From contig CAVYQF010000011.1 of the NCBI GenBank assembly GCA_963770545.1, positions 434,001-498,000 of the forward strand: DNA of 64,000 nt. The letters run 5' to 3'. The notes under the pieces are model-generated. The model worked only from the letters and a program-made list of their open reading frames with translations. It was not told the DNA's origin and made no database searches. The stretch comes from RYN-230 sp963770545 (GTDB taxonomy: Bacteria; Actinomycetota; Actinomycetes; Streptosporangiales; Streptosporangiaceae). Position numbers and translations under genes: made by a program. This document shows, in pieces, positions 16,469-24,477 of this stretch (position 1 is the first letter of the stretch; the number at the start of each line of letters is the position of its first letter).

Positions 16469-16570
16469 CGGGAACCAGTCCGCGGCCCACCAAACGCCGC
16501 GGAGTAGGACCGGCTTTATCCGCCGGGGTGGTGGACCGGGAACCAGTCCGCGGCACACCAAACGCCGCGG
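16469..16570 (+). repeat. 34-bp direct repeat, each copy a hairpin
   Basis: Two near-identical 34-bp copies at 16469-16502 and 16537-16570. Each contains CCGCGGC and GCCGCGG arms around a 9-nt loop, so each can form a 7-bp hairpin. They follow the exporter operon and could act as tandem terminators. Confidence 0.75.
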
Positions 16571-16621
16571 CCCTGGTCCCCAGTCCACCGCCCTGGGCCA
16601 CCTCGGCCGGGTAGCTTTCCA

Positions 16622-16670
16622 TGATCACGGTCAGAAACTCGTGCGATATGTCAAATATTGACCGTGATCA
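16622..16670. repeat. 12-bp perfect inverted repeat
   Basis: TGATCACGGTCA at 16622-16633 is matched exactly by TGACCGTGATCA at 16659-16670, with 25 AT-richer bases between. It could be a hairpin, a binding site, or the ends of a very small element. Confidence 0.8.
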
Positions 16671-16772
16671 CAAAAGCCACCATCTATCGCTAAGTCACTA
16701 AGCCGACTAAACCTGTCGCGGATCTGAGGTTACTGGGGGAACCGGGAGAGGCCGCTGGGCAGTAAGGGGGTT

Positions 16773-16968
16773 GCGCGCGGAGCGCGCTTTCGGGGTCCGG
16801 GGTCGCCCCCCCGGGAAGATGCTGCGAGCCGTTGGCGCAGGCGACCGAAGGTCGCCAAGCGTAGAGCGGCGGCGCGCGGAGCGCGCTTTCGGGGGTCCGG
16901 GGTCGCCCCCCCGGGAAGATGCTGCGAGCCGTTGGCGCAGGCGACCGAAGGTCGCCAAGCGTAGAGCG
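16773..16968. repeat. Tandem pair of ~98-bp structured repeats
   Basis: Copy 1 (16773-16871) and copy 2 (16872-16968) are nearly identical apart from a one-base length difference in a G run. Each contains GCGCGC-GGA-GCGCGC and GGCGACC-GAA-GGTCGCC, both perfect hairpins with 3-nt loops. This looks like an extragenic palindromic repeat family. Confidence 0.85.
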
Positions 16969-17071
16969 ACGCCGGGTGGCTACGGGGGCAAACCACCCGG
17001 CGTCGCATTCATCGGCGTTCCGACGGGGGCCCGGAACGCCGGCAGGTGCTCCGACGGGGGACCAGAGCACC
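16966..17071 (+). ncRNA. Three hairpins with a conserved 13-nt loop, candidate structured RNA
   Basis: Hairpin 1 (16966-17006) has perfect 14-bp arms, hairpin 2 (17014-17040) 7-bp arms, and hairpin 3 (17045-17071) 7-bp arms. All three loops are 13 nt and share C-(T/G)-ACGGGGG. The arms of hairpins 2 and 3 (GGCGTTC/GAACGCC and GGTGCTC/GAGCACC) differ by compensating changes at two pairs. Hairpin 1 begins where the second ~98-bp repeat ends. Strand and function are not known; the G-rich loop is assigned to the plus strand only for description. Confidence 0.4.
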
Positions 17072-17159
17072 GCTATGCATGTTACACCGAAACCCCCCCT
17101 TGTGCGTCAAGACCGGATTACGAGCAGATCGGGTCCCGGACTGCGTCCTGCTCGGTCGT

Positions 17160-17585
17160 TCAGCCGTTTCCAGGCTGCTTTTCAGGCTCTGTTTCCTGGC
17201 TAAACGACCGGGGGGGCTTCGGCCCGGGAGACGCCCCCTCCGGGGCGGGCCTCCCAGCAGGCCACCCGGCTGTGTCCGGGGGGATGTAGCGTTCTGGCAA
17301 CCGTGGCTCGTAGGCACGAAAACCCGTGGTGCTAGCGGGCTCGCGGCCACCGTTGGCGATCACTACGGCGAAATAGGGGATGGCGATAGCACCTACCGCC
17401 GGAATCGCGGCCCACCACCCCGCGCCCGCGACGAACAGGGCAATCGTGGCCCCAAAACAAGCGACCCGGATTCCCATCATGATCAGGTAGCGGCGCTGCC
17501 GCGAGGCAATGTCCGCCGACAGAGGCGGCTGTGCCTCGGTGACGAGATAGGCGCGGTGACGGCGCGTCCCAGTGGTGGGTTTCAC
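17160..17585 (-). CDS. DUF3099 family membrane protein
   Basis: A 141-residue protein with a short polar N-terminus, two hydrophobic segments (residues 35-55 and 60-78) and the ending IPYFAVVIANGGRE, which characterise the actinobacterial DUF3099 family. A Pro-rich cytoplasmic tail follows. Function unknown. The GTG start at 17585 fits a leaderless transcript (TACGTT 6 nt upstream). Confidence 0.8.
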   Translation of the reverse strand: MKPTTGTRRHRAYLVTEAQPPLSADIASRQRRYLIMMGIRVACFGATIALFVAGAGWWAAIPAVGAIAIPYFAVVIANGGREPASTTGFRAYEPRLPERYIPPDTAGWPAGRPAPEGASPGPKPPRSFSQETEPEKQPGNG

Positions 17586-17591
17586 CCTTCC

Positions 17592-17597
17592 AACGTA
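17592..17597 (-). promoter_or_regulatory. Leaderless -10 hexamer TACGTT
   Basis: TACGTT on the minus strand ends 6 nt before the GTG of the DUF3099 gene. Confidence 0.35.
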
Positions 17598-17628
17598 CGT
17601 CCGCCAGGAGCGGCAGGCGAATGCGAGT

Positions 17629-18711
17629 TCACGGAGCGGGGTGCAGGGTCAGCCGGACGCCGTCTGTCGCGTGATCCACGCGGGCGGCCAGGCCGGGAAG
17701 CTCGTCCAGCGCGGCGGCGCCCGCCAGCGCCATCACGTGGGCCAGGCCGTCGGTCAGGCCTTCCAGCCACGCCTGCACGCCATCTTCCCCGCCGCAGGCC
17801 AGGGCCCACAGCACGGGGCGGCCCGCGAACACCAGCTGGGCGCCCAGCGCGAGCCCGGCCAGCACGTGCTCGGCGGTCCGCACGCCGCCGTCCACATACA
17901 CCGGGCGGCCCGCCGCGGCGGCCAGCACGGCAGGCAGCGCCAGCGCGGTGGGCATGGCCTGGTCCAGCTGCCTGCCGCCGTGGTTGGACACGATGACCGC
18001 GGCCGCGCCCGCCGCCAGGCAGGCGGCGGCGTCATCGGCCCGCAGCACCCCCTTGATGACTACCGGCAGGCCGCTGAGGTCAGCGAGCCAGCCGATGTCC
18101 GCGAGGCCTGCCGGGACGGATTCCGTCACGGCCAGGTCCTCCAGCGGCCCCAGGTTGACCAGGAAGTCCGGCTCATCGATCAGCCCGTCACGGGGCCTGC
18201 GGGCCTTACGCCCGACCACCGGGGTGTCGGCCGTGAGGACCAGGGCCTGCGCGCCCGCCGCGGCGGCCCGCCGGATGAGGCGGGCGGTGAGGTCCCGCTC
18301 GCGCATCAGGTACACCTGGAACCACCAGCTGCCCCCGCCGCCGGCCACGGCCGCGGCTACGTCCTCGATGCGGCGCGTGCTCCGGGTGGACAGCACGAAC
18401 AGGGCCCCGGCCCGGGCGGCGCCCGACGCCGTGGCTATCTCTCCCTCGGGGTGGGCGAGCCGGTGGAAGGCGGTCGGAGCCACCGCGATCGGGGTGCGCA
18501 ACTCCAGGTTCAGCGGGTCGCCCAGCTGCACGCCGGTCCGGACGGCCGACACGTCGCGCAGCACCCGGGGCAGGAACCGGACCCGGCGCCAGGCCTCAAG
18601 GTTAGCCCGGAGGGTCACCTCGCCACCGGAACCCCCGGCGTAGTAGTCATAGACCTCAGGGCGAAGGAGCTCTCGGGCCTGCCGCTCAAGCTCGGAAACG
18701 TCAGCCGTCAC
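17629..18711 (-). CDS. FMN-dependent alpha-hydroxy-acid oxidase
   Basis: Cytoplasmic TIM-barrel flavoenzyme of 360 residues in the lactate/glycolate oxidase family. The catalytic segment is SNHGGRQLD, with the general-base histidine; IAVAPTAFHRLAHPEGE near residue 75 and VYVDGGVRTAEHVLAGLALGA near 295 are the FMN-binding segments. It probably oxidises a small 2-hydroxy acid. The exact substrate (lactate, glycolate or mandelate) cannot be told. The GTG at 18711 has only a weak upstream signal. DUF3099 follows on the same strand. Confidence 0.9.
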   Translation of the reverse strand: MTADVSELERQARELLRPEVYDYYAGGSGGEVTLRANLEAWRRVRFLPRVLRDVSAVRTGVQLGDPLNLELRTPIAVAPTAFHRLAHPEGEIATASGAARAGALFVLSTRSTRRIEDVAAAVAGGGGSWWFQVYLMRERDLTARLIRRAAAAGAQALVLTADTPVVGRKARRPRDGLIDEPDFLVNLGPLEDLAVTESVPAGLADIGWLADLSGLPVVIKGVLRADDAAACLAAGAAAVIVSNHGGRQLDQAMPTALALPAVLAAAAGRPVYVDGGVRTAEHVLAGLALGAQLVFAGRPVLWALACGGEDGVQAWLEGLTDGLAHVMALAGAAALDELPGLAARVDHATDGVRLTLHPAP

Positions 18712-18800
18712 ACCGGACCACCCTGCCGGAACGCCGGGTGGGACGCCAGTCCCGCGTGCGGGACCGGCATCCCGGATTTCACTAACCCTGTGGAGGGGCC

Positions 18801-19013
18801 ATGACCGAACGTACCTACCGCGTCACCGAGATCGTCGGCACGTCGCCGGACGGGATCGAGCCCGCCATCCGCAACGCGGTGCAGCGGGCCGCGCAGACCC
18901 TGCGGCACCTGGACTGGTTCGAGGTCACCCAGGTCCGCGGGCAGATCACCGACGGTGAGGTGGCGCACTTCCAGGTCGGCCTGAAGGTGGGCTTCCGCCT
19001 CGAGGACAGCTAG
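18801..19013 (+). CDS. Dodecin
   Basis: A 70-residue flavin-binding protein that forms hollow dodecamers and stores or buffers riboflavin-type cofactors. The N-terminal strand TYRVTEIVGTSPDGIEPAI, the helix AVQRAAQTLR and the DWFEVTQVRG segment with its flavin-stacking tryptophan are characteristic. ATG after GGAGGGG. Its TAG stop shares a CTAG with the stop of the convergent tldE gene. Confidence 0.93.
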   Translation: MTERTYRVTEIVGTSPDGIEPAIRNAVQRAAQTLRHLDWFEVTQVRGQITDGEVAHFQVGLKVGFRLEDS

Positions 19014-20416
19014 CTGGCCTGGCTGACCGAGGACATGTTGAAGCCCTCGACCCGGACCGGGGGCATCGAGCACCGGGTGAAGTAATCACCCCACTCACGG
19101 GGCAGCGCGGGGACGGTCGCGCCGACCTCGGCCAGCCGGCCCAGCATGGCGACCGGGCTCTCGTTGAAGCGGAAGTTGTTCACCGCCCCCGCGACCTCGC
19201 CGTCTTCCACCAGGTAGATGCCGTCGCGGGTCAGCCCGGTCAGCAGCAGGGTCTGCGGGTCCACCTCGCGGATGTACCACAAGGTGGTGAGCAGCAGGCC
19301 CCGCCCGGTGCGGGACACCATGTCCTCCAGGGACGCCGAGGAACCAGGCGGGCCGTTCAGGGCGAGATTGTCAACGCCGGGAGTGACGGGCAGTCCGGAG
19401 AGTTCCGCGGTGTGCCGGGTCTGGATGAGGGCGGCCAGCTCGCCGTCGCGGATCCAGTCGGTGCCCTGCAGCCCCAGGCCGTTGTCGAAGACCGAGGCGT
19501 CGCGGCGCGAGGCGTGCGCGACGACGAACGGGGAGCATTCCAGCCCGGGCAGCGCCGGGTCGCTGTACAGCCTCAGCGGCAGGCTGGCCAGCCGGTCACC
19601 GACCCGGGTACCGCCGCCCGGCTTGCTGAACACGCTGCGCCCGTCCAGGGCGTCCTTGGCCCCGGCGGACCAGTACATGTAGACCAGCAGGTCGGCCAGG
19701 GCGCCGGGGGGGACGAGCGTCTCGTACCGGCCCGGTGGCAGATCGATCTTCCGCCGGGCCCAGTCCAGGCGCTGCCGCAGGCCGGCGTCCAGCGAGGCCA
19801 CATCGACGTCGGCGAAGTCCTTGGTACCGCACCCCGCCCAGGCCGAGCGGGCCAGATCGGCGGACTTCGCGTTCATCTCGACCTTGCCGGTCGGCTGATC
19901 GTGGCGCAGCCGCAGGCCGGTCGAGGTACCCAGGAACGTGCCGTTCAGGGAGTGCTCGGCGTACCCGTAGAGCTTGCGCCCGCCACCCTGCGCGGCCTCG
20001 AATGCGGCGCCGAGTTCCGCGGCGAACCCGCGGAACACCCCGATCTCGGTGCTCGCCACCGGATCGTCCCAGTGGCCCGCGCCCGAGATGTTCTTCACCG
20101 CATCGTCGCCCGGCCCCAGCAGCGGCTCGGCATCCTCGGCCGGGGAGCCGTCGGCGGCAGCCTGCTCGGCCGCCCGGACCACGTCCTCCACCTGGTCGTC
20201 GCGTACGCCCGCGCGGGACACCACGCCCGCGCTCGTGCCTGCCGCGCCCCGGCTGACGGCGATCACCGTCAGCTGCCGCGAGCGTGAGACACCGTTGGTG
20301 GTCAGCGTGTTGCCGGCCCAGCGCAGGTTCGCGGTTGAGCTTTCGTCGGCGATCACGATGCAGTCGTCGGACCGGGCCGCAGCCAGGGCGCGCTCGACGG
20401 TCTCCTGCGGGGTCAT
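19010..20416 (-). CDS. tldE: TldE/PmbA-type metallopeptidase subunit
   Basis: The TldE half of the TldD/TldE heterodimeric peptidase, 468 residues. In other bacteria the pair trims peptides such as microcin precursors and CcdA. This subunit lacks the HExxxH zinc motif, as expected for TldE. The ATG overlaps the tldD stop (ATGA), so the two are translationally coupled. No peptide substrate gene is obvious nearby. Confidence 0.9.
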   Translation of the reverse strand: MTPQETVERALAAARSDDCIVIADESSTANLRWAGNTLTTNGVSRSRQLTVIAVSRGAAGTSAGVVSRAGVRDDQVEDVVRAAEQAAADGSPAEDAEPLLGPGDDAVKNISGAGHWDDPVASTEIGVFRGFAAELGAAFEAAQGGGRKLYGYAEHSLNGTFLGTSTGLRLRHDQPTGKVEMNAKSADLARSAWAGCGTKDFADVDVASLDAGLRQRLDWARRKIDLPPGRYETLVPPGALADLLVYMYWSAGAKDALDGRSVFSKPGGGTRVGDRLASLPLRLYSDPALPGLECSPFVVAHASRRDASVFDNGLGLQGTDWIRDGELAALIQTRHTAELSGLPVTPGVDNLALNGPPGSSASLEDMVSRTGRGLLLTTLWYIREVDPQTLLLTGLTRDGIYLVEDGEVAGAVNNFRFNESPVAMLGRLAEVGATVPALPREWGDYFTRCSMPPVRVEGFNMSSVSQAS

Positions 20417-21987
20417 GCCCCCTCCTCCGCGGTATTGAGCACCCGGACCCCGCGCATCAGCGCCGTGGGGCAGCCGTGGCTGACCGGGGCGACCTGTCCC
20501 GGCTGGCCTTTCCCGCAGTTGAATGCTCCCTCGAGCTGGTAGGTCTGCGGGCCGCCCACGGCTTCCATGGAGTTCCAGAAGTCGGTTGTGGTGGCCTGGT
20601 AGGCCACGTCGCGCAGCTGGCCGTCCAGCCGGCCGTTGGTGATCTTCCAGAACCGCTGCCCGGTGAACTGGAAGTTGTACCGCTGCATGTCGATGGACCA
20701 GCTCTTATCGCCCTCGACGTAGATCCCGTTGGTCACCCCGGCGATCAGATCCTCCGTGTCGAGGCCGCCCTCGGCGGGCTGGAGTGAGACGTTGGCCATG
20801 CGCTGGATCGGCATGTGGCCGGGGGAGTCGGCGAAGGCGCAGCCGTTGGACCGGCCGAACCCGGTCAACTGGGCGATCCGGCGGTCGAGCTGGTAGCCGC
20901 GCAGCACGCCGCCGGAGATCAGGTCCCAGGACTGGGCCGCGACGCCCTCGTCGTCGTAGCCGATCGTGGCCAGGCCGTGCGGCACGGTCCGGTCACCGGT
21001 GACCCGCATCGGCGGCGATCCGTACTGGAGACTGTCCAGCTTGTCGAGGGTGGCGAACGACGTCCCCGCGTACGCCGCCTCGTAGCCGAGCACCCGGTCA
21101 AGCTCGGTGGCATGCCCGATCGACTCGTGGATGACCAGCCACAGGTTGGACGGGTGGATGACCAGGTCGTACCGGCCGGCCTGGACCGCGGGCGCGGCCA
21201 GCTTCTCGGCCAGCAGCTCCGGCAGCCGGGCCAGTTCGGCATCGAAGTCCCAGCCGGTACCGGTCAGGTACTCAAACCCCCGGCCGGCTGGCGGGGCCAG
21301 CGTGCGCATGGTCTCGAACCGGCCGCTGGGTTCCACCGCGACCGCGGTGAGCACCGGGTGCAGCCGGACCCGCTGCTGGGTGGCGGTGGTCGAGCCGTCG
21401 GAGAAGAACTTGCATTCCCGGACCTGCAGCAGCGAGGCGTCCACGTGGTCGATCACCGGGCTGGCCAGCAGCCGCGCGCTCCAGTCGGACAGCAGGGCCA
21501 GCTTGTCGGCGACGTTGACGCTGAACGGATCCTGCTGATACGCGGACACCCAGCTGACGTCCCCGTAGCCCGGCTCGGGCGCCAGGTCGATGCGCTCGGT
21601 GTTCATCGCGGCGGCGACCCTGGCCACATCGATCGCCTCCTCGGCCGCCCGCGCCGCAGCCTGCGGGGTCAGGTCCACCGCGGCCGCAAAGCCCCAGGTG
21701 CCGTTCAGCACCACGCGGACCGCCAGGCCCAGCTCGTCCGCATCCAGCAACGTCTCCAGGTGGCCGTCTGACAGGCCGATCTCCTGGCCCCGGATGCGCT
21801 CGGCGCGGAAATCGGCATGCTCCGCGCCCAGCTCCCGGGCGCGCTGCAGGGCGGCCGCGGAGAACTCGCGCAGCGGCAGCCCGGCGAACTCGGGATCGAT
21901 CTGGTGCCCGTTCCCGGTACCCCCGCCGGGTGCCGTGGGGCCTGGTGCGGGACTGCTGGTCTGGTCCTTATGAGTACTGTGCTCCAC
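20413..21987 (-). CDS. tldD: TldD zinc metallopeptidase subunit
   Basis: Catalytic subunit of the TldD/TldE peptidase, 524 residues. The zinc motif is H287-E288-xxx-H292 in WLVIHESIGHATE. The C-terminal GGPQTYQLEGAFNCGKGQPGQ region is typical of the family and provides further metal ligands. The GTG at 21987 is chosen because TAGGTT lies 7 nt upstream; a longer frame exists but has no support. It is the first gene of the pair. Confidence 0.92.
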   Translation of the reverse strand: MEHSTHKDQTSSPAPGPTAPGGGTGNGHQIDPEFAGLPLREFSAAALQRARELGAEHADFRAERIRGQEIGLSDGHLETLLDADELGLAVRVVLNGTWGFAAAVDLTPQAAARAAEEAIDVARVAAAMNTERIDLAPEPGYGDVSWVSAYQQDPFSVNVADKLALLSDWSARLLASPVIDHVDASLLQVRECKFFSDGSTTATQQRVRLHPVLTAVAVEPSGRFETMRTLAPPAGRGFEYLTGTGWDFDAELARLPELLAEKLAAPAVQAGRYDLVIHPSNLWLVIHESIGHATELDRVLGYEAAYAGTSFATLDKLDSLQYGSPPMRVTGDRTVPHGLATIGYDDEGVAAQSWDLISGGVLRGYQLDRRIAQLTGFGRSNGCAFADSPGHMPIQRMANVSLQPAEGGLDTEDLIAGVTNGIYVEGDKSWSIDMQRYNFQFTGQRFWKITNGRLDGQLRDVAYQATTTDFWNSMEAVGGPQTYQLEGAFNCGKGQPGQVAPVSHGCPTALMRGVRVLNTAEEGA

Positions 21988-21994
21988 GAGTGGC

Positions 21995-22000
21995 AACCTA
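21995..22000 (-). promoter_or_regulatory. Leaderless -10 hexamer TAGGTT for tldD
   Basis: TAGGTT on the minus strand, 7 nt before the GTG of tldD. Confidence 0.45.
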
Positions 22001-22094
22001 TCCCACGCCTGCTGGCCCCAGCCGGGTACGCTCGCCAAGCCGGCCAGTACCGGGCCGCGGAATCGATTTGCTGATCAGGAAAGAAGGCACGCCG

Positions 22095-22799
22095 ATGAGC
22101 CGATCCGTCCTCGTCACCGGCGGGAACCGGGGCATCGGTCTGGCCATCGCACGCCGGCTCGCCGCCGGCGGTGACCAGGTCACCGTCACCTCGCGATCCG
22201 GTGACGCCGTCGCCGGGCTGGCCACGGTGGCCTGTGACGTCCGGGACGCCGCCGCCGTGGACGAGGCCTTTGCCAAGGTCGAGGCGGAGCAGGGCCCGGT
22301 GGAAGTCCTGGTGGCGAACGCGGGCATCACCCACGACCAGCTCCTGGCGCTGATGAAGGAAGACGACTTCACCGAGGTGATCGACACCAACCTGACCGGC
22401 GCCTACCGGGTGGCCAAACGGGCCGTGCGGCCGATGATGCGGCTGCGCCGCGGGCGGATGGTGTTCATTTCCTCTGTCGTCGGCCTGCTCGGCTCAGGCG
22501 GCCAGGCGAACTACGCAGCCTCCAAGGCCGGGCTGGTCGGCCTGGCCCGCTCGCTGGCCCGGGAACTCGGCAGCCGGAACATCACCGCCAACGTCGTGGC
22601 CCCGGGCTTCGTGGACACCGACATGACGGCCGCGCTGCCTGACGACCGGAAGGCTGCCATCCTCGGCCAGGTGCCCCTCGGCCGCCTGGCCACGGCCGAT
22701 GAGGTCGCGGCGACCGTGGCCTTCCTGGCCGGGCCGGATGCGGCCTACATCACCGGGGCGGTCATCCCGGTCGATGGCGGCCTGGGCATGGGTCACTAG
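22095..22799 (+). CDS. fabG: 3-oxoacyl-ACP reductase FabG
   Basis: NADPH-dependent short-chain dehydrogenase of type II fatty acid synthesis, 234 residues. VTGGNRGIGLA is the cofactor motif; the catalytic Ser, Tyr and Lys lie in FISSVVGLLGSGGQANYAASKAG; the C-terminus GAVIPVDGGLGMGH is characteristic. ATG after AGAAGG. It is 17 nt ahead of inhA, the same fabG-inhA arrangement as in mycobacteria, which supports the assignment. Confidence 0.93.
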   Translation: MSRSVLVTGGNRGIGLAIARRLAAGGDQVTVTSRSGDAVAGLATVACDVRDAAAVDEAFAKVEAEQGPVEVLVANAGITHDQLLALMKEDDFTEVIDTNLTGAYRVAKRAVRPMMRLRRGRMVFISSVVGLLGSGGQANYAASKAGLVGLARSLARELGSRNITANVVAPGFVDTDMTAALPDDRKAAILGQVPLGRLATADEVAATVAFLAGPDAAYITGAVIPVDGGLGMGH

Positions 22800-22816
22800 G
22801 GAGAGAAAGGACAGCG

Positions 22817-23581
22817 ATGGGAATCCTGGACGGCAAGCGAATCCTGGTGACGGGCGTGCTTACCGACTCCTCGATCGCCTTCCATGTGGCGCGGATCGCC
22901 CAGCAGGAGGGCGCCCGGCTGGTGCTGACCGGGTATGGCCGGCTCAGCCTGGTGGAGCGGATCGCCAAGCGGCTGCCCGACCCCCCGCCTGTCGTCGAGC
23001 TGGACGTAGCCGACGAGAGCCAGCTCAGCTCGCTGGCCGAACGGGTCGGCGGGCACCTGGACGGGCTGGACGGCGTCGTCCACGCGATCGGGTTCGCCCC
23101 GCAGGCCGCGCTCGGCGGCAACTTCCTCAACACGGAATGGGCGGACGTGGCCACCGCGCTGCAGGTGTCTGCCTACTCGCTCAAGGCGCTCGCGGTCGCG
23201 GCGCTGCCGCTGATGCCGGAGGGGGGCTCCGTGGTCGGCCTGGACTTCGACGCCGCGCAGGCCTGGCCCGGGTACGACTGGATGGGGGTGGCCAAGGCCG
23301 GCCTGGAGTCCTGCGCCCGGTACCTGGCCCGTGACCTGGGCCCCCGGGGTGTCCGGGTGAATCTGGTGTCGGCCGGCCCGCTGCGGACCATGGCCGCCAA
23401 GAGCATTCCCGGGTTCGACCGCCTCACGAGCCTGTGGGACAGCCGGGCCCCGCTCGGCTGGGACATCAACGACGCGGGACCCGCCGCGCGGGCCTGCGTC
23501 GCGCTGCTGTCGGACTGGTTCCCCGCGACCACCGGCGAGATCGTGCATTGCGACGGCGGCGTCCACGCGGTCGGCGCCTGA
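22817..23581 (+). CDS. inhA: Enoyl-ACP reductase InhA/FabI
   Basis: NADH-dependent enoyl-ACP reductase for the last step of fatty acid elongation, 254 residues. The N-terminal GILDGKRILVTGVLTDSSIA cofactor loop is of InhA type, with S19 in place. The catalytic pair is Y153 and K160 (YDWMGVAK), the spacing seen in InhA. It is the family targeted by isoniazid and triclosan. Operon with fabG; purU follows 3 nt downstream. Confidence 0.95.
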   Translation: MGILDGKRILVTGVLTDSSIAFHVARIAQQEGARLVLTGYGRLSLVERIAKRLPDPPPVVELDVADESQLSSLAERVGGHLDGLDGVVHAIGFAPQAALGGNFLNTEWADVATALQVSAYSLKALAVAALPLMPEGGSVVGLDFDAAQAWPGYDWMGVAKAGLESCARYLARDLGPRGVRVNLVSAGPLRTMAAKSIPGFDRLTSLWDSRAPLGWDINDAGPAARACVALLSDWFPATTGEIVHCDGGVHAVGA

Positions 23582-23584
23582 ACG

Positions 23585-24454
23585 GTGGATGGCCCTAAGC
23601 AGCTGGTGCTCACACTGTCGTGCCCGGACCGGCCCGGGATCGTCCACGCGGTCGCCGCCTACTTGCACGGGTCAGGCTGCAACATCCTGGACAGCCAGCA
23701 GTTCGCGGACCTGACCATGAACCGCTTCTTCATGCGGGTTCACGTCGAGACGCTGAGCGCCGCCCCGGCGGACATCCCGGCCCTGCGGGCCGGGTTCGGG
23801 CCCATTGCCGGCGAGTTCGGCATGGACTGGGACCTGCACGACCTGGCCATCCGGCCGCGTGTGCTGATCATGGTGTCCAGGGAGGGCCACTGCCTCAACG
23901 ACCTGCTGTACCGCAGGGAGGCGGAGGCGCTGGCCATCGACGTGCCCCTGGTCGTCGGGAACCATACCCACCTGGCCCGGCTGGCGGCCGGGCATGGGGT
24001 GCCGTTCGAGCACGTGCCGGTCGGCCCGGATCCGGCCGACCGGGCCGAGGCCGAGGGGCGGCTGCTGGACCTGGTGGCCGCGCACCGCATCGACTTCGTG
24101 GTGCTGGCCAGGTACATGCGGATCCTGTCCCCGGAGGTGTGCGCGAAGCTGGCCGGGCGGATCATCAACATCCACCACTCGTTCCTGCCCAGCTTCCGCG
24201 GGGCCCGGCCCTACCAGCAGGCATACGAGTACGGGGTGAAGGTCATCGGGGCGACCGCCCACTACGTGACGGCCGACCTGGACGAGGGGCCGGTCATCGA
24301 GCAGGAGGTGGCCCGGGTGGAGCACCACGCCTCGCCGGCGGCCCTGGCCGCGCTCGGGCGGGACACCGAGCGGATCGCGCTGGCCCGCGCCGTGCGCTGG
24401 CACGCCGAGCACCGCATCCTGCTGCACGGCCGCCGTACCGTGATCTTCAAGTAA
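23585..24454 (+). CDS. purU: Formyltetrahydrofolate deformylase PurU
   Basis: Hydrolyses 10-formyltetrahydrofolate to formate and tetrahydrofolate, balancing one-carbon pools; 289 residues. An ACT-type N-terminal domain (LTLSCPDRPGIVHAVAAYL) is followed by a formyltransferase-like catalytic domain with NIHHSFLPSFRGARPY and the catalytic aspartate segment YVTADLDEGPVI. The GTG lies 3 nt after the inhA stop, so all three genes are probably co-transcribed. Confidence 0.94.
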   Translation: MDGPKQLVLTLSCPDRPGIVHAVAAYLHGSGCNILDSQQFADLTMNRFFMRVHVETLSAAPADIPALRAGFGPIAGEFGMDWDLHDLAIRPRVLIMVSREGHCLNDLLYRREAEALAIDVPLVVGNHTHLARLAAGHGVPFEHVPVGPDPADRAEAEGRLLDLVAAHRIDFVVLARYMRILSPEVCAKLAGRIINIHHSFLPSFRGARPYQQAYEYGVKVIGATAHYVTADLDEGPVIEQEVARVEHHASPAALAALGRDTERIALARAVRWHAEHRILLHGRRTVIFK

Positions 24455-24477
24455 CCACGGAGATTCTCGCGCCGGGT

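Larger units (their letters stand above)
16418..17159. other. 742-bp gene-free region rich in repeats and hairpins
   Basis: No credible gene on either strand; the short open frames here just follow repeat periodicity. From left to right it holds two copies of a 34-bp hairpin repeat, a 12-bp perfect inverted repeat in an AT-richer patch, a tandem pair of ~98-bp structured repeats, and three consecutive hairpins with equal loops. These are listed individually. Confidence 0.8.

Noticed and set aside
16690..17159. Arg/Gly-rich short open frames in the repeat region
   Set aside because: They repeat with the DNA units and have no start signals or recognisable domains.
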